Assembly (NCBI RefSeq): GCF_003610195.1
Contig: NZ_RAPO01000003.1
Location: 496,001-560,000 of the forward strand
Source: Halopiger aswanensis
GTDB taxonomy: Archaea > Halobacteriota > Halobacteria > Halobacteriales > Natrialbaceae
Direction of reading: 5' to 3'
Length of the DNA stretch: 64,000 nucleotides
The notes beneath the pieces were generated by a model. That model did not search any database and was not told the DNA's origin. It worked only from the letters and a program-made list of their open reading frames with translations. This document shows positions 51,761 to 59,299 of the stretch, piece after piece; position 1 is the stretch's first letter, and every line of letters starts with the position of its first letter. The translations under genes were made by a program, and so were the position numbers.

Positions 51761-52912
51761 TTAGTTCCCCTCCGACTCGGAGCCGATAACTGCCGTCAGG
51801 GCGTCCACGAGCTGGTCCGCTTCCTCCCGGCCGATCACGAGCGGCGGAAGCAGGCGCAGCACGGTCCGGCCCGCGGGCAGCGCCAGAATCTGGTGGTTCA
51901 TCGCCAGATCGCGGGCGGCGCGGTTCGCCCCTCGTTTCAACTCGAGGCCGACGAGCAGGCCCTGGCCGCGGACCTCGCGGACGTCGTCGCCCAGCGCCGC
52001 CTCGAGTTCGGTGACGAGGTAGTCGCCGATCTCGGCCGCGTGGGCGGGGTACTCCTCCTCGACGATCGTGGAGACGGTGGCGTGGACCGCGGCGCCGACG
52101 ACGGGGCCGCCGCTGAACGTGGCATTGTGGGAAGCCGCGCCGTCGGCGATCCAGTCCTGGACTGCGACCGCGCCGACGGGGAGGCCGTTGCCTAGCCCCT
52201 TCGCCGTCGTGAGCACGTCAGGCGTGACGCCCGCGTTCTGGCAGGCCCACATCTGGCCGGTGCGGCCCATTCCGGTCTGGACCTCGTCTAAGACGAGCGC
52301 CGCGCCAGCCTCGTCGGTGAGTTCGCGGGCGGTCTCGAGGTAGCCCGCCGGCGGGACGTTGATCCCGCCCTCGCCCTGGATCGGCTCGAGGATGACCGCC
52401 GCCGTCTCGTCGTCGACGGCCTCGGCGAGTTCCTCGCCGTCGCCGTAGGGGACGAACTCCACGTCGCCGGCCAGCGGCTCGTAGGGCTTCTTGTACTTGT
52501 CCTTCCAGGTGGCCGCGAGCGAGCCCATCGTCCGCCCGTGGAACGAGCGGGTCGCGGCGACGATCTTCGACTCGCCGGTCGCCGAGCGGGCGAACTTCAG
52601 GGCGGCCTCGTTGGCCTCGGTCCCGGAGTTGCAGAACCAGGCCGACTCGAGGCCGTCGGGCGCGGCCGCGACGAGCGACGCGTAGGCGTTCTCGCGGGCC
52701 TCGACGGGGTAGGAGGAGTCGACGAACGTCAGTCGGCCGACCTGCTCCTGGACCGCGTCGACGACCGCGGGGTGGCAGTGCCCCAGCGGCGTGCAGGCGT
52801 AGCTCGCGCCCGCGTCGAGGAACTCCGTGCCGTCGGCGGTGTAGAGGTACGGTCCCTCGCCGCGCTCGAGGCCGATCGGCTTGCTACCGGAGACGAAATC
52901 GAGGTCGCTCAT
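51761..52912 (-). CDS. argD: [LysW]-aminoadipate/glutamate semialdehyde aminotransferase (ArgD/LysJ)
   Basis: Protein of 383 residues, class III PLP aminotransferase. Key parts: FCNSGTEANEAALKFARSATG, PIQGEGGINVPPAGYL, LVLDEVQTGMGRTGQMWACQ and the PLP lysine in TAKGLGNGLPVGAVAV. It aminates the LysW-linked semialdehyde. Start ATG at 52912 overlaps the argB stop by ATGA. An incidental CCCCTCGTTTCAACTCGAG at 51928-51946 resembles an ORB but follows from the conserved LELKRGANR of the protein. Confidence 0.94.
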   Translation of the reverse strand: MSDLDFVSGSKPIGLERGEGPYLYTADGTEFLDAGASYACTPLGHCHPAVVDAVQEQVGRLTFVDSSYPVEARENAYASLVAAAPDGLESAWFCNSGTEANEAALKFARSATGESKIVAATRSFHGRTMGSLAATWKDKYKKPYEPLAGDVEFVPYGDGEELAEAVDDETAAVILEPIQGEGGINVPPAGYLETARELTDEAGAALVLDEVQTGMGRTGQMWACQNAGVTPDVLTTAKGLGNGLPVGAVAVQDWIADGAASHNATFSGGPVVGAAVHATVSTIVEEEYPAHAAEIGDYLVTELEAALGDDVREVRGQGLLVGLELKRGANRAARDLAMNHQILALPAGRTVLRLLPPLVIGREEADQLVDALTAVIGSESEGN

Positions 52913-53784
52913 TGGGCCACCTCCTCGCCGTCGTCCGCTTCGTCGGCTTCGTCAGCGAGCACGCCGGGCTCGAGCGTCGTGCCTTCGCCCTCGAGCGCGC
53001 TCGTGATCGGTGCGTCGGCGTTGGCCGTCGCGACGGTAACGGACGCGGCGCCGCCCTCGAGCGCTTCCTCGGCGGCCATGACCTTCTTCGTCATGAAGCC
53101 TTCAGCGGCCGCTTTAACGGCCTCGAACTCCTCCGGCGTCGCGGCCGATTCGATCTTGGTCGACTCGTCGTCGGGGTCCTCGTAGATCCCCGAGACGTCC
53201 GTGAGGACGACGAGGTCGGCCTCGAGCGCGCCCGCGATCGCCGCGGCCGCGCGGTCGGCGTCGGCGTTGACCGCCGTGTACCCGCCCGACTTCTCCTTGC
53301 CCAGCATGGGAACGGAGACGACGGGCGTGTAGCCGCCTTCGAGGGTCGTCTCGAGCAGGTCCGCGTTGACGGACTCGATCTTGCCCGAGTGATCGCCGCG
53401 CTTGATCTTCTTCTTGCCGTCCTCTTTGACGCGGACGGCGGACTTGCGCTTACCCTCGAGCAGCTTGCCGTCCGTGCCCGAGAGGCCGACGGCGTCGACG
53501 CCCTCGTTGTGCAGGCTCTCCACGAGATCCGTGTTGAGCTTGCCCGGCATGACCATCTTGAAGACGTCCATCGTCTCCTCGTCGGTAAAGCGGCCGACGA
53601 CGCCGCCGGGGGTCTCGACGTAGGTGGGTTCCTTCCCGAGGTCCTCGAGCGTCTCGTCGACGGCGGTCGAACCGCCGTGCGTGAGGACGACGTCCTCGCC
53701 GTCTGCGACGAGCGAGGCGACGTCGGCGAGCGCGCCTTCGGGATCGACGGCGCGAGCGCCGCCGATCTTGACGACGACAGTCAC
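52909..53784 (-). CDS. argB: [LysW]-glutamate kinase (ArgB/LysZ)
   Basis: Protein of 291 residues of the amino-acid-kinase fold: MTVVVKIGGARAVDPEGALA at the start, LTHGGSTAVDETLE, then VNADADRAAAAIAGALEADLVVLTD and TKIESAATPEEFEAVKAA. Phosphorylates the LysW-bound glutamate. I prefer the GTG at 53784, which gives the usual MTVVVKIGG start, over a GTG at 53793. Separated from argC by 84 bases without a gene. The stop overlaps the argD start. Confidence 0.94.
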   Translation of the reverse strand: MTVVVKIGGARAVDPEGALADVASLVADGEDVVLTHGGSTAVDETLEDLGKEPTYVETPGGVVGRFTDEETMDVFKMVMPGKLNTDLVESLHNEGVDAVGLSGTDGKLLEGKRKSAVRVKEDGKKKIKRGDHSGKIESVNADLLETTLEGGYTPVVSVPMLGKEKSGGYTAVNADADRAAAAIAGALEADLVVLTDVSGIYEDPDDESTKIESAATPEEFEAVKAAAEGFMTKKVMAAEEALEGGAASVTVATANADAPITSALEGEGTTLEPGVLADEADEADDGEEVAQ

Positions 53785-53868
53785 GCGAGCCACCCCCGGT
53801 GGCGAGTGTGACTAGACAAGTCGCAGCCCGCCCAGCCACGCGAGCAGGAACGTCTTGGCGTAGTCATC

Positions 53869-54945
53869 TTAAGGCGCCCCCACGGGGTGCAGCCCCGTAA
53901 ACTCGAGTCCGGCGGTTTCCTCTAAGCCGAGCGCGACGTTGGCGGCGTGGACCGCCTGCCCGGCCGACCCCTTCATCATGTTGTCGATCGCCGAGAAGAC
54001 GACGACGCGCTTGTTCGAGGGGTCGAGTTCGAAGCCGACCTCCGCGAGGTTCGTCCCCGCGACGGCCTTCGGTTCGGGGTAGCGGTAGACGCCGGAACCG
54101 CCGGCGGCCATCCGGACGAACGGCTCGTCCTCGTAGCAGCCCCGATACGCTTGCCAGAGGTCGCCCTTCGAGACCGGACTCGAGGGGAAGACGTGGCTCG
54201 TCGCGCTGGCGCCGCGGATCATGTCCACGGCGTGGCACGTGAAGGCGACCGAGGTGCCGAGGAACTGCTCGATCTCGGCCTCGTGGCGGTGGCCCGTCGG
54301 CGCGTAGGGGCGGACGACGCCCGAGCGCTCGGGGTGGCTCGAGGCCTCGCCGCCGCCGGCGCCGCCCTCCGACGATCCCACTTTCACGTCGACGACCACC
54401 TGTTCGCCGCCCTCGAGGATGTCGTGCTCGAACAGCGGGTACAGGCCCAGAATGGTCGCGGTGGCGTTACAGCCGCCGCCCGCGATGAGTTCGGCGCCTG
54501 CGAGGTTCTCGCGGTTGATCTCGGGGAGCGCGTACTCGGCCTTCTCTAAGTACTCGGGGGCCTCGTGGCCGTCGTACCACTCGTCGTACTGCTCTTCGCT
54601 GTTCAGGCGGAAGTCAGCCGAGAGGTCGACGACCGTATCGGCGTGGTCGAAGAACTCGTCGATCTGGCCCATCGAGACGCCGTGGGGCGTCGCCGCGAAC
54701 AGCACGTCGACGCTCTCGAGATCGTCGGGTTCCGTAAATCGGAGGTCCGACCCGCGAAGCGGCGGGTGGACGGAGCCGACGCTCTTGCCGGCCTTCGACC
54801 GACTCGTTACCTCGGTGATCTCGAAGTTCGGGTGGCCGGCGAGCAGGCGAAGCAGTTCGCCGCCTGTGAAGCCGGAGCCGCCGACGACGCTCGCGGTGAT
54901 CGTCTCCGCGTTCTCGTCGGCGCCGGTCTCGGTGCCGACCGCCAT
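53869..54945 (-). CDS. argC: [LysW]-glutamyl phosphate reductase (ArgC/LysY)
   Basis: Protein of 358 residues. NADP-binding start ASVVGGSGFTGGELLRLLAGH, the active-site cysteine in LIAGGGCNATATILGLYPL and a late histidine in AVDMIRGASATSHVFPSS. Reduces the phosphorylated LysW-bound intermediate to the semialdehyde. Start ATG at 54945 overlaps the argX stop (ATGA). An N-terminal extension (1-14) is acidic. A haloarchaeal insertion EGGAGGGEASSHPERSG lies at about 195-212. Confidence 0.95.
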   Translation of the reverse strand: MAVGTETGADENAETITASVVGGSGFTGGELLRLLAGHPNFEITEVTSRSKAGKSVGSVHPPLRGSDLRFTEPDDLESVDVLFAATPHGVSMGQIDEFFDHADTVVDLSADFRLNSEEQYDEWYDGHEAPEYLEKAEYALPEINRENLAGAELIAGGGCNATATILGLYPLFEHDILEGGEQVVVDVKVGSSEGGAGGGEASSHPERSGVVRPYAPTGHRHEAEIEQFLGTSVAFTCHAVDMIRGASATSHVFPSSPVSKGDLWQAYRGCYEDEPFVRMAAGGSGVYRYPEPKAVAGTNLAEVGFELDPSNKRVVVFSAIDNMMKGSAGQAVHAANVALGLEETAGLEFTGLHPVGAP

Positions 54946-55826
54946 CAGACGGTCACCTCGAGTTCCTCGTCAGCCGCCTGGGCCTTCTGCTCGAGCCAGT
55001 CGACGACGGTGCCGGCGATGTCGGTCTCGACGGCGCCGTCTAAGGCCTTGAACTCGACGGTGTGGTTGACCTCGTGGACGGTGTAGCCGTCTTCGGTCTC
55101 CATGAGGTCGACGCCCAGCAGCCCGCCGCCGACGGCGTCGCTGGCCTTCCGGACGAGTTCCTCGGCTTCGTCGTCGAGTTCGAAGACGTCGGTTTCGGCG
55201 CCCTTCGCGGCGTTGGTGATCCAGTGGTCCGAGGAGCGAACCATCGCGGCGATGGGTTCGCCGTCGGTCGCCAGCACGCGGATGTCGCGGCCGGGTTTCT
55301 CGACGAACTCCTGGACGTAGAACACCTTGTGCTCGTAGTGGCCCAGCGTCGCCTTGTGCTCCAAGATGGCCTCGGCGGCGTCGGGTGAGTCGATCTTGGC
55401 CATCAGGCGTCCCCACGAGCCGACGACGGGTTTGAGGACGCAGGGGTAACCGAACTCCTCGATGGCCTCCATCGCGGTCTCCTTGGTGAAGGCGACCTTC
55501 GTCGCGGGCGTGGGCACGCCCGCCTGCTCGAGCGCGAGACTGTTCTTGACTTTGTCCGCGCAGATGTCCGCGGTCTCGTGGCTGTTGATTACGGGGATAC
55601 CGTACGCCTCGAAGAACTGCGTGGCGTACAGGCTCCGGCTCGTGGCGAGACAGCGGTCGACGACGATGTCGAGGTCCGCGAATTCCTCGGGGACCTCGCC
55701 GATGTCGAACTGCTGTTTGCGGACGTCGATCTTTTCGATCTCGTGGTCGCGCTCGCGTAGCTCGTTCAACAGCAGCTTCTCGTCCTTGCGGATCCGGGAG
55801 TAGAGTATTCCTACTTGCAAGGTCAC
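54945..55826 (-). CDS. argX: Glutamate-LysW ligase (ArgX/LysX family, ATP-grasp)
   Basis: Protein of 293 residues. ATP-grasp parts: SLALEQAGVPTPATKVAFTK, YPCVLKPVVGSWGRLMAKID, VFYVQEFVEKPGRDIRVLAT and GVDLMETEDGYTVHEVNHTVEFK (magnesium-binding N and E). It joins glutamate to the C-terminal glutamate of LysW. The active-site tail lacks the LysX lysine-type signature I can check, so specificity for glutamate is by genomic context. The GTG at 55826 overlaps the lysW stop by GTGA, so the two are tightly coupled. Confidence 0.94.
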   Translation of the reverse strand: MTLQVGILYSRIRKDEKLLLNELRERDHEIEKIDVRKQQFDIGEVPEEFADLDIVVDRCLATSRSLYATQFFEAYGIPVINSHETADICADKVKNSLALEQAGVPTPATKVAFTKETAMEAIEEFGYPCVLKPVVGSWGRLMAKIDSPDAAEAILEHKATLGHYEHKVFYVQEFVEKPGRDIRVLATDGEPIAAMVRSSDHWITNAAKGAETDVFELDDEAEELVRKASDAVGGGLLGVDLMETEDGYTVHEVNHTVEFKALDGAVETDIAGTVVDWLEQKAQAADEELEVTV

Positions 55827-55987
55827 TCACCCCAGTCCTCTTCGAGCTCCGGGGCTCGCTCGAGGACTGGTGGCTCGGTGTCGACGACTTCCAGCTCGGC
55901 GCCGCAGGTCGTACAGTCAACGATCTCTCCAACTTCCAGATCGTCGTGCAGGGACACTTCAGCCCCACACTCGACGCATTCGGTCAT
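55823..55987 (-). CDS. lysW: Amino-group carrier protein LysW
   Basis: Protein of 54 residues: MTECVECGAEVSLHDDLEVG is the first half, with the paired cysteines of a zinc ribbon (CVEC...CTTC), and the acidic C-terminus ends EEDWGE, the conserved motif whose last glutamate carries the substrate. It is the scaffold on which arginine intermediates are bound. First gene of the arginine operon; a TATA element TTTAAGGGAT lies about 25-33 bases upstream of the ATG. Overlaps argX by GTGA. Confidence 0.95.
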   Translation of the reverse strand: MTECVECGAEVSLHDDLEVGEIVDCTTCGAELEVVDTEPPVLERAPELEEDWGE

Positions 55988-56010
55988 TGTACCTGCAACT
56001 GGGAGCCGAT

Positions 56011-56020
56011 ATCCCTTAAA
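56011..56020 (-). promoter_or_regulatory. TATA box of the lysW-arg operon
   Basis: Minus-strand TTTAAGGGAT, 24-33 bases before the lysW ATG. The spacing fits a leaderless transcript. The operon thus has its own promoter separate from argG-argH. Confidence 0.65.
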
Positions 56021-56126
56021 GCCTTCGAACTTATCAGAACAAAAACATGAAGCTCACTACCGGCTAACGGAGGGAAAAGGCGGCCACGCGACGGATTCAG
56101 TCTGACATATCATGTGGTAGGTAGTA

Positions 56127-56203
56127 CGTCCCCTCGCGGGGACGGCGGCGGCGAGATCGGAGATCTCGGCCGTCCGTCGGTGAGGGGCGAGCCTACGGAC
56201 GGC
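56127..56203. other. Tandem hairpins between argH and the lysW promoter
   Basis: Three inverted repeats lie in a row: CGTCCCC-TCGC-GGGGACG (56127-56144, seven-base stem), CGAGATC-GGA-GATCTCG (about 56152-56168) and GCCGTCCGT ... ACGGACGGC (56169-56203, nine-base stem). Directly downstream of argH in its direction of transcription, they could act as a terminator or protect the mRNA end. No long T run follows. Confidence 0.45.
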
Positions 56204-56230
56204 GGAACTGGGACCGGCGTCAGTGCGACG

Positions 56231-57721
56231 TCACACATACTCGTTCACCTCCGAACGGAGCGTTTCGTGTGCGTCCTCGAGCGCCTCGGTACGCTCCTCG
56301 AGCATCGCCTCGTCGTCCGCGACGGCGCTCCGTGCGCCCTCGAGTTGGTCGGCCACCGCGCCGGGTGCGGGGCCGCCCTGTGAGTCGCGGCTCGCGACGC
56401 TTTCGGCGGGATCGAGCGCGTTCCGGACGTCCTCGGGGTCGACCAGCGACTCGAGGGGTTCGCCGAGTACGTCTTCGGCGGCGGCCTCGAGCGCGTCGTA
56501 GTCACCCCCGTTTTCGGCGGCGACGGCCACCATTTCGTGTGCAGTGCGGAAGGGCAGGCCGTTGGCCGCGAGCAGGTCCGCGACGCCGGTCGCCGTCGAG
56601 AAGCCCTCGCCGGCTTCCGCGGCCAGGGTCTCCGCGTTCCAGTCGGCGGTGGCGACCGCCCCGGCGGCGACCTCGCTGGCCTCCGTCACGGCGTCGACGG
56701 TCTCCCAGGCGTGGGTCGTCGCCCGCTGGAGGTCGCGGTTGTAGGCGCGGGGGAGTCCCTTCAGGGTCGTCGTCAGGCCCTGCGCGCTGCCGGCGGCGTC
56801 GCCCGCGACCGCGCGGACGAGCTCGAGCGTGTCGGGATTCTTCTTCTGGGGCATGATCGACGACGTCGACGAGTAGTCGTCCGAGAGGTCGACGAAGCCA
56901 CGGTTCGCGAAGATGACGACGTCCTCCGCGAGCCCCGACAGCGTCGTCGCGTGGGTCGACAGCGCCTGCACCGTCTCGAGCAGGAAGTCCCGGCTCGAGG
57001 AGGCGTCCATCGAGTTCTCGACGACGCCCTCGAAACCAAGCAGTTCGGCGGTGCGCTCGCGGTCGATATCGAAAGTCGTGCCCGCGAAGGCTGCGCCGCC
57101 CAGCGGCGACTCGTTGATGCGGTCGTAGGCCTCGAGCAGGCGCGCCGTATCGCGGCGGACCGCGGCCTCGTAGGAGAGCGCCCAGTGGGCGACGGTGATC
57201 GGCTGGGCGGGCTGGAGGTGGGTGTAGCCGGGCATGATCGTCTCTTGGTGGTCGGCTGCAACCTCAACGAGCGACTCGCGCAGCGCGAGGGTGGTCTCGA
57301 TCGCCTCGAGGACGTCCTCGCGCAAGCGATATCGGATGCAGGCCGCGACCTCGTCGTTGCGCGAGCGCGCGGTGTGCATCTTCCCGCCCTCCTCGCCGAT
57401 GCGCTCGATGACGGCCGTCTCGATGGCCTCGTGGACGTCCTCGCCTTCGGGGAGGCCGGCGTGGCCCTCGACTTCGATCGCGTCGAGGGCCGTCAGCACG
57501 CTCCCCGCAACCGCGTCTTCGACGATCCCCTGCTCGGCGAGCATCACGACGTGGGCGCGGTCGACCTCGAGGTCGGCCTCGAAGATCCGCCGATCGGCCT
57601 CGAGCGAGGAGAGGAAGCTCCGGGCGGGGCCGCCGCTGAACCGGTCCCGCCGGACGACGCCTTCGTCGCCCTCGTCGGTCGCGAACTCGCCACCGCCGCC
57701 GTGAGCGCTCTCCTCGGTCAT
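56231..57721 (-). CDS. argH: Argininosuccinate lyase
   Basis: Protein of 496 residues. The signature SSIMPQKKNPDTLELVRAVAG of the fumarase superfamily is present, with EDVHEAIETAVIERIGEEGG, HTARSRNDEVAACIRYRLRE and GYTHLQPAQPITVAHW. Splits argininosuccinate into arginine and fumarate. Starts three bases from the argG stop and is cotranscribed with it. A slightly longer than typical N-terminus (1-30) is acidic. Confidence 0.96.
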   Translation of the reverse strand: MTEESAHGGGGEFATDEGDEGVVRRDRFSGGPARSFLSSLEADRRIFEADLEVDRAHVVMLAEQGIVEDAVAGSVLTALDAIEVEGHAGLPEGEDVHEAIETAVIERIGEEGGKMHTARSRNDEVAACIRYRLREDVLEAIETTLALRESLVEVAADHQETIMPGYTHLQPAQPITVAHWALSYEAAVRRDTARLLEAYDRINESPLGGAAFAGTTFDIDRERTAELLGFEGVVENSMDASSSRDFLLETVQALSTHATTLSGLAEDVVIFANRGFVDLSDDYSSTSSIMPQKKNPDTLELVRAVAGDAAGSAQGLTTTLKGLPRAYNRDLQRATTHAWETVDAVTEASEVAAGAVATADWNAETLAAEAGEGFSTATGVADLLAANGLPFRTAHEMVAVAAENGGDYDALEAAAEDVLGEPLESLVDPEDVRNALDPAESVASRDSQGGPAPGAVADQLEGARSAVADDEAMLEERTEALEDAHETLRSEVNEYV

Positions 57722-57723
57722 CG

Positions 57724-58965
57724 TTACTCGTCCTCGTTCTCGCCGCTACCGTCGGTCGCGAGTTCGACTTCCTCGCCGTCCTCGGCGTTGGCCGCGATGG
57801 CCTCGTTCGCGAGGCGGCGCTGGAAGCCGTGGTACTTCGCGACGCCGGTGGCGTCCTCCTGCTTGATCTTGCCGACCGTCTCCGTGTCGAAGGAGGCGTG
57901 CTCGGCGGAGTAGGCCGCGAATTTGCTGTCGCGGGCGACCGCGCGGGCCTGACCGCCTTCGAAGCGGATCGTAACGGTGCCGGTGACGCGCTTTTGCGTC
58001 TCGGCGATGAAGCCCTCGAGCGCGCTCACGAGCGGCGCGTCGACGAGGCCCTCGTAGCCCTTCTTCGCCCAGCGCTGGTCGATCAGCTGCTTGAATTCGC
58101 GTTCCTCCTGGGTCAGCACGAGGCCCTCGAGGGCTTCGTGGGCGTTCAGCAGCGTCGTCGCGGCCGGGTGCTCGTAGTTCTCGCGAACCTTCAGGCCGAG
58201 CATGCGGTCTTCCATCGAGTCCGTGCGACCGACGCCGTACGGACCGGCGACCTCGTTCAAGTGCTGGATGAGTTCGACGGGCTCGTACTCGACGCCGTCG
58301 ACGGCGACGGGGTAGCCATCCTCGAACTCGATCTCGATCTCCTGGCTGTCGCCGGTGGGCGACTGGGTCCAGGCGTAGATGTCTTCCGGCGGGACGTAGC
58401 TCGGATCCTCGAGCTCGTCGCCCTCGACGGAGCGGCTCCAGAGGTTGGTGTCGATCGACCAGTCGCCGCCGCTGCCGCCCTCGACGGGCAGGTCGCGCTC
58501 GTCGGCGTACTCCTGCTCCCACTCGCGGGTCAGGCCGAGTTCGCGCACGGGCGCGATGACTTCCAGATCCGAGTCGCGCCAGACGGCCTCGAACCGGAGC
58601 TGGTCGTTGCCCTTACCCGTACAGCCGTGGGCGATGCCGTCGCAGTCCTGCTCTTCGGCGACCTCGAGGATCGCCTTCGCGATGACGGGTCGCGCGAGCG
58701 CCGTCCCCAGCGGGTACCCCTGGTAGGTCGCGTTCGCGCGAACGCTCTCGAGACAGAGGTCCGCAAATTCATCCTTCGCGTCGACGACGTAGTGGTCGAG
58801 ATCGAGGGCTTCGGCGGTTTCCTCGGCTTCCTCGAACTCTTCGGCCGGCTGGCCGACGTCCACCGTGACGCCGATTACTTCGTCGTATCCGTACTCCTCC
58901 TCGAGCAGCGGGACACAGACTGTCGTGTCAAGGCCGCCCGAGAACGCAAGTGCCACGCGGGTCAT
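57724..58965 (-). CDS. argG: Argininosuccinate synthase
   Basis: Protein of 413 residues. The PP-loop motif ALAFSGGLDTTVCVPLLEEEYG, then IAHGCTGKGNDQLRFE and DRMLGLKVRENYEHPAATTLL are present. Joins citrulline and aspartate with ATP. First gene of the argG-argH unit, with TTTAAG about 30 bases upstream of the ATG. A C-terminal acidic tail (EDGEEVELATDGSGENEDE) is haloarchaeal. Confidence 0.97.
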   Translation of the reverse strand: MTRVALAFSGGLDTTVCVPLLEEEYGYDEVIGVTVDVGQPAEEFEEAEETAEALDLDHYVVDAKDEFADLCLESVRANATYQGYPLGTALARPVIAKAILEVAEEQDCDGIAHGCTGKGNDQLRFEAVWRDSDLEVIAPVRELGLTREWEQEYADERDLPVEGGSGGDWSIDTNLWSRSVEGDELEDPSYVPPEDIYAWTQSPTGDSQEIEIEFEDGYPVAVDGVEYEPVELIQHLNEVAGPYGVGRTDSMEDRMLGLKVRENYEHPAATTLLNAHEALEGLVLTQEEREFKQLIDQRWAKKGYEGLVDAPLVSALEGFIAETQKRVTGTVTIRFEGGQARAVARDSKFAAYSAEHASFDTETVGKIKQEDATGVAKYHGFQRRLANEAIAANAEDGEEVELATDGSGENEDE

Positions 58966-58994
58966 GTCGTACTCGAGTGAAACGGAAGGACGGA

Positions 58995-59000
58995 CTTAAA
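58995..59000 (-). promoter_or_regulatory. TATA box of argG-argH
   Basis: TTTAAG on the minus strand, about 30 bases from the ATG at 58965. A second TTTAAA at 59010-59015 is too far for a leaderless start and may be an upstream element. Confidence 0.55.
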
Positions 59001-59121
59001 TTCATTGGTTTAAATCGAGAAAATTAAGGGTAGAGCGGCTGCTAACCGGAAAATCGGGAGTTTCTGCAACGAGTGAAACGTTGGAACGAACCGGGACGTG
59101 GGGTAGTAGTATAGTACGGGC

Positions 59122-59214
59122 TCAAAGGCCCGGTCGCGGCCGTCGCGGTCGCCGCGCCAGAACGGTCCCGTCGGTACCGAGAACGGCGAGCGTGGTGCCG
59201 ACGGACTGACTCAT
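59122..59214 (-). CDS. Possible 30-aa leaderless peptide within a structured region
   Basis: A frame from the ATG at 59214 reads MSQSVGTTLAVLGTDGTVLA and ends with ten arginine/proline-rich residues, stop at 59122. TTTAATA (59239-59245, minus strand) is centred 28 bases upstream, the right position for a leaderless mRNA. The DNA also has strong inverted repeats (59168-59178 with 59194-59204; 59105-59114 with 59223-59232; CGGGC-TCAAAG-GCCCG over the stop), so the product could be a small RNA instead. The 334-base gap between argG and the next gene holds nothing else. Confidence 0.35.
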   Translation of the reverse strand: MSQSVGTTLAVLGTDGTVLARRPRRPRPGL

Positions 59215-59238
59215 TGGTGGCTCTATACTACTTCGTGG

Positions 59239-59245
59239 TATTAAA
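59239..59245 (-). promoter_or_regulatory. TATA-like box in the argG/59300 gap
   Basis: Minus-strand TTTAATA, 28 bases (centre) before the ATG at 59214. It is the clearest promoter element of this gap and fits transcription leftwards into 59214-59105. Confidence 0.45.
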
Positions 59246-59299
59246 GCTTGCCCGCTTGGCAAGTGTTACACGGGTTCTGCGGGCCGAACCGCGATTTCG

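Noticed and set aside
51926-51948. CGCCCCTCGTTTCAACTCGAG in argD resembles an ORB
   Set aside because: It lacks the TTCCA/TGGAA half of the ORB and follows from the conserved LELKRGANR segment of ArgD, so the resemblance is likely due to protein coding.
58966-58995. CTCGAGTGAAACGGAAGGACGG before argG resembles an ORB core
   Set aside because: Only TGAAACGG-AGG matches, the TCCA half is absent and the G run is broken; it lies between TATA box and start codon of argG.
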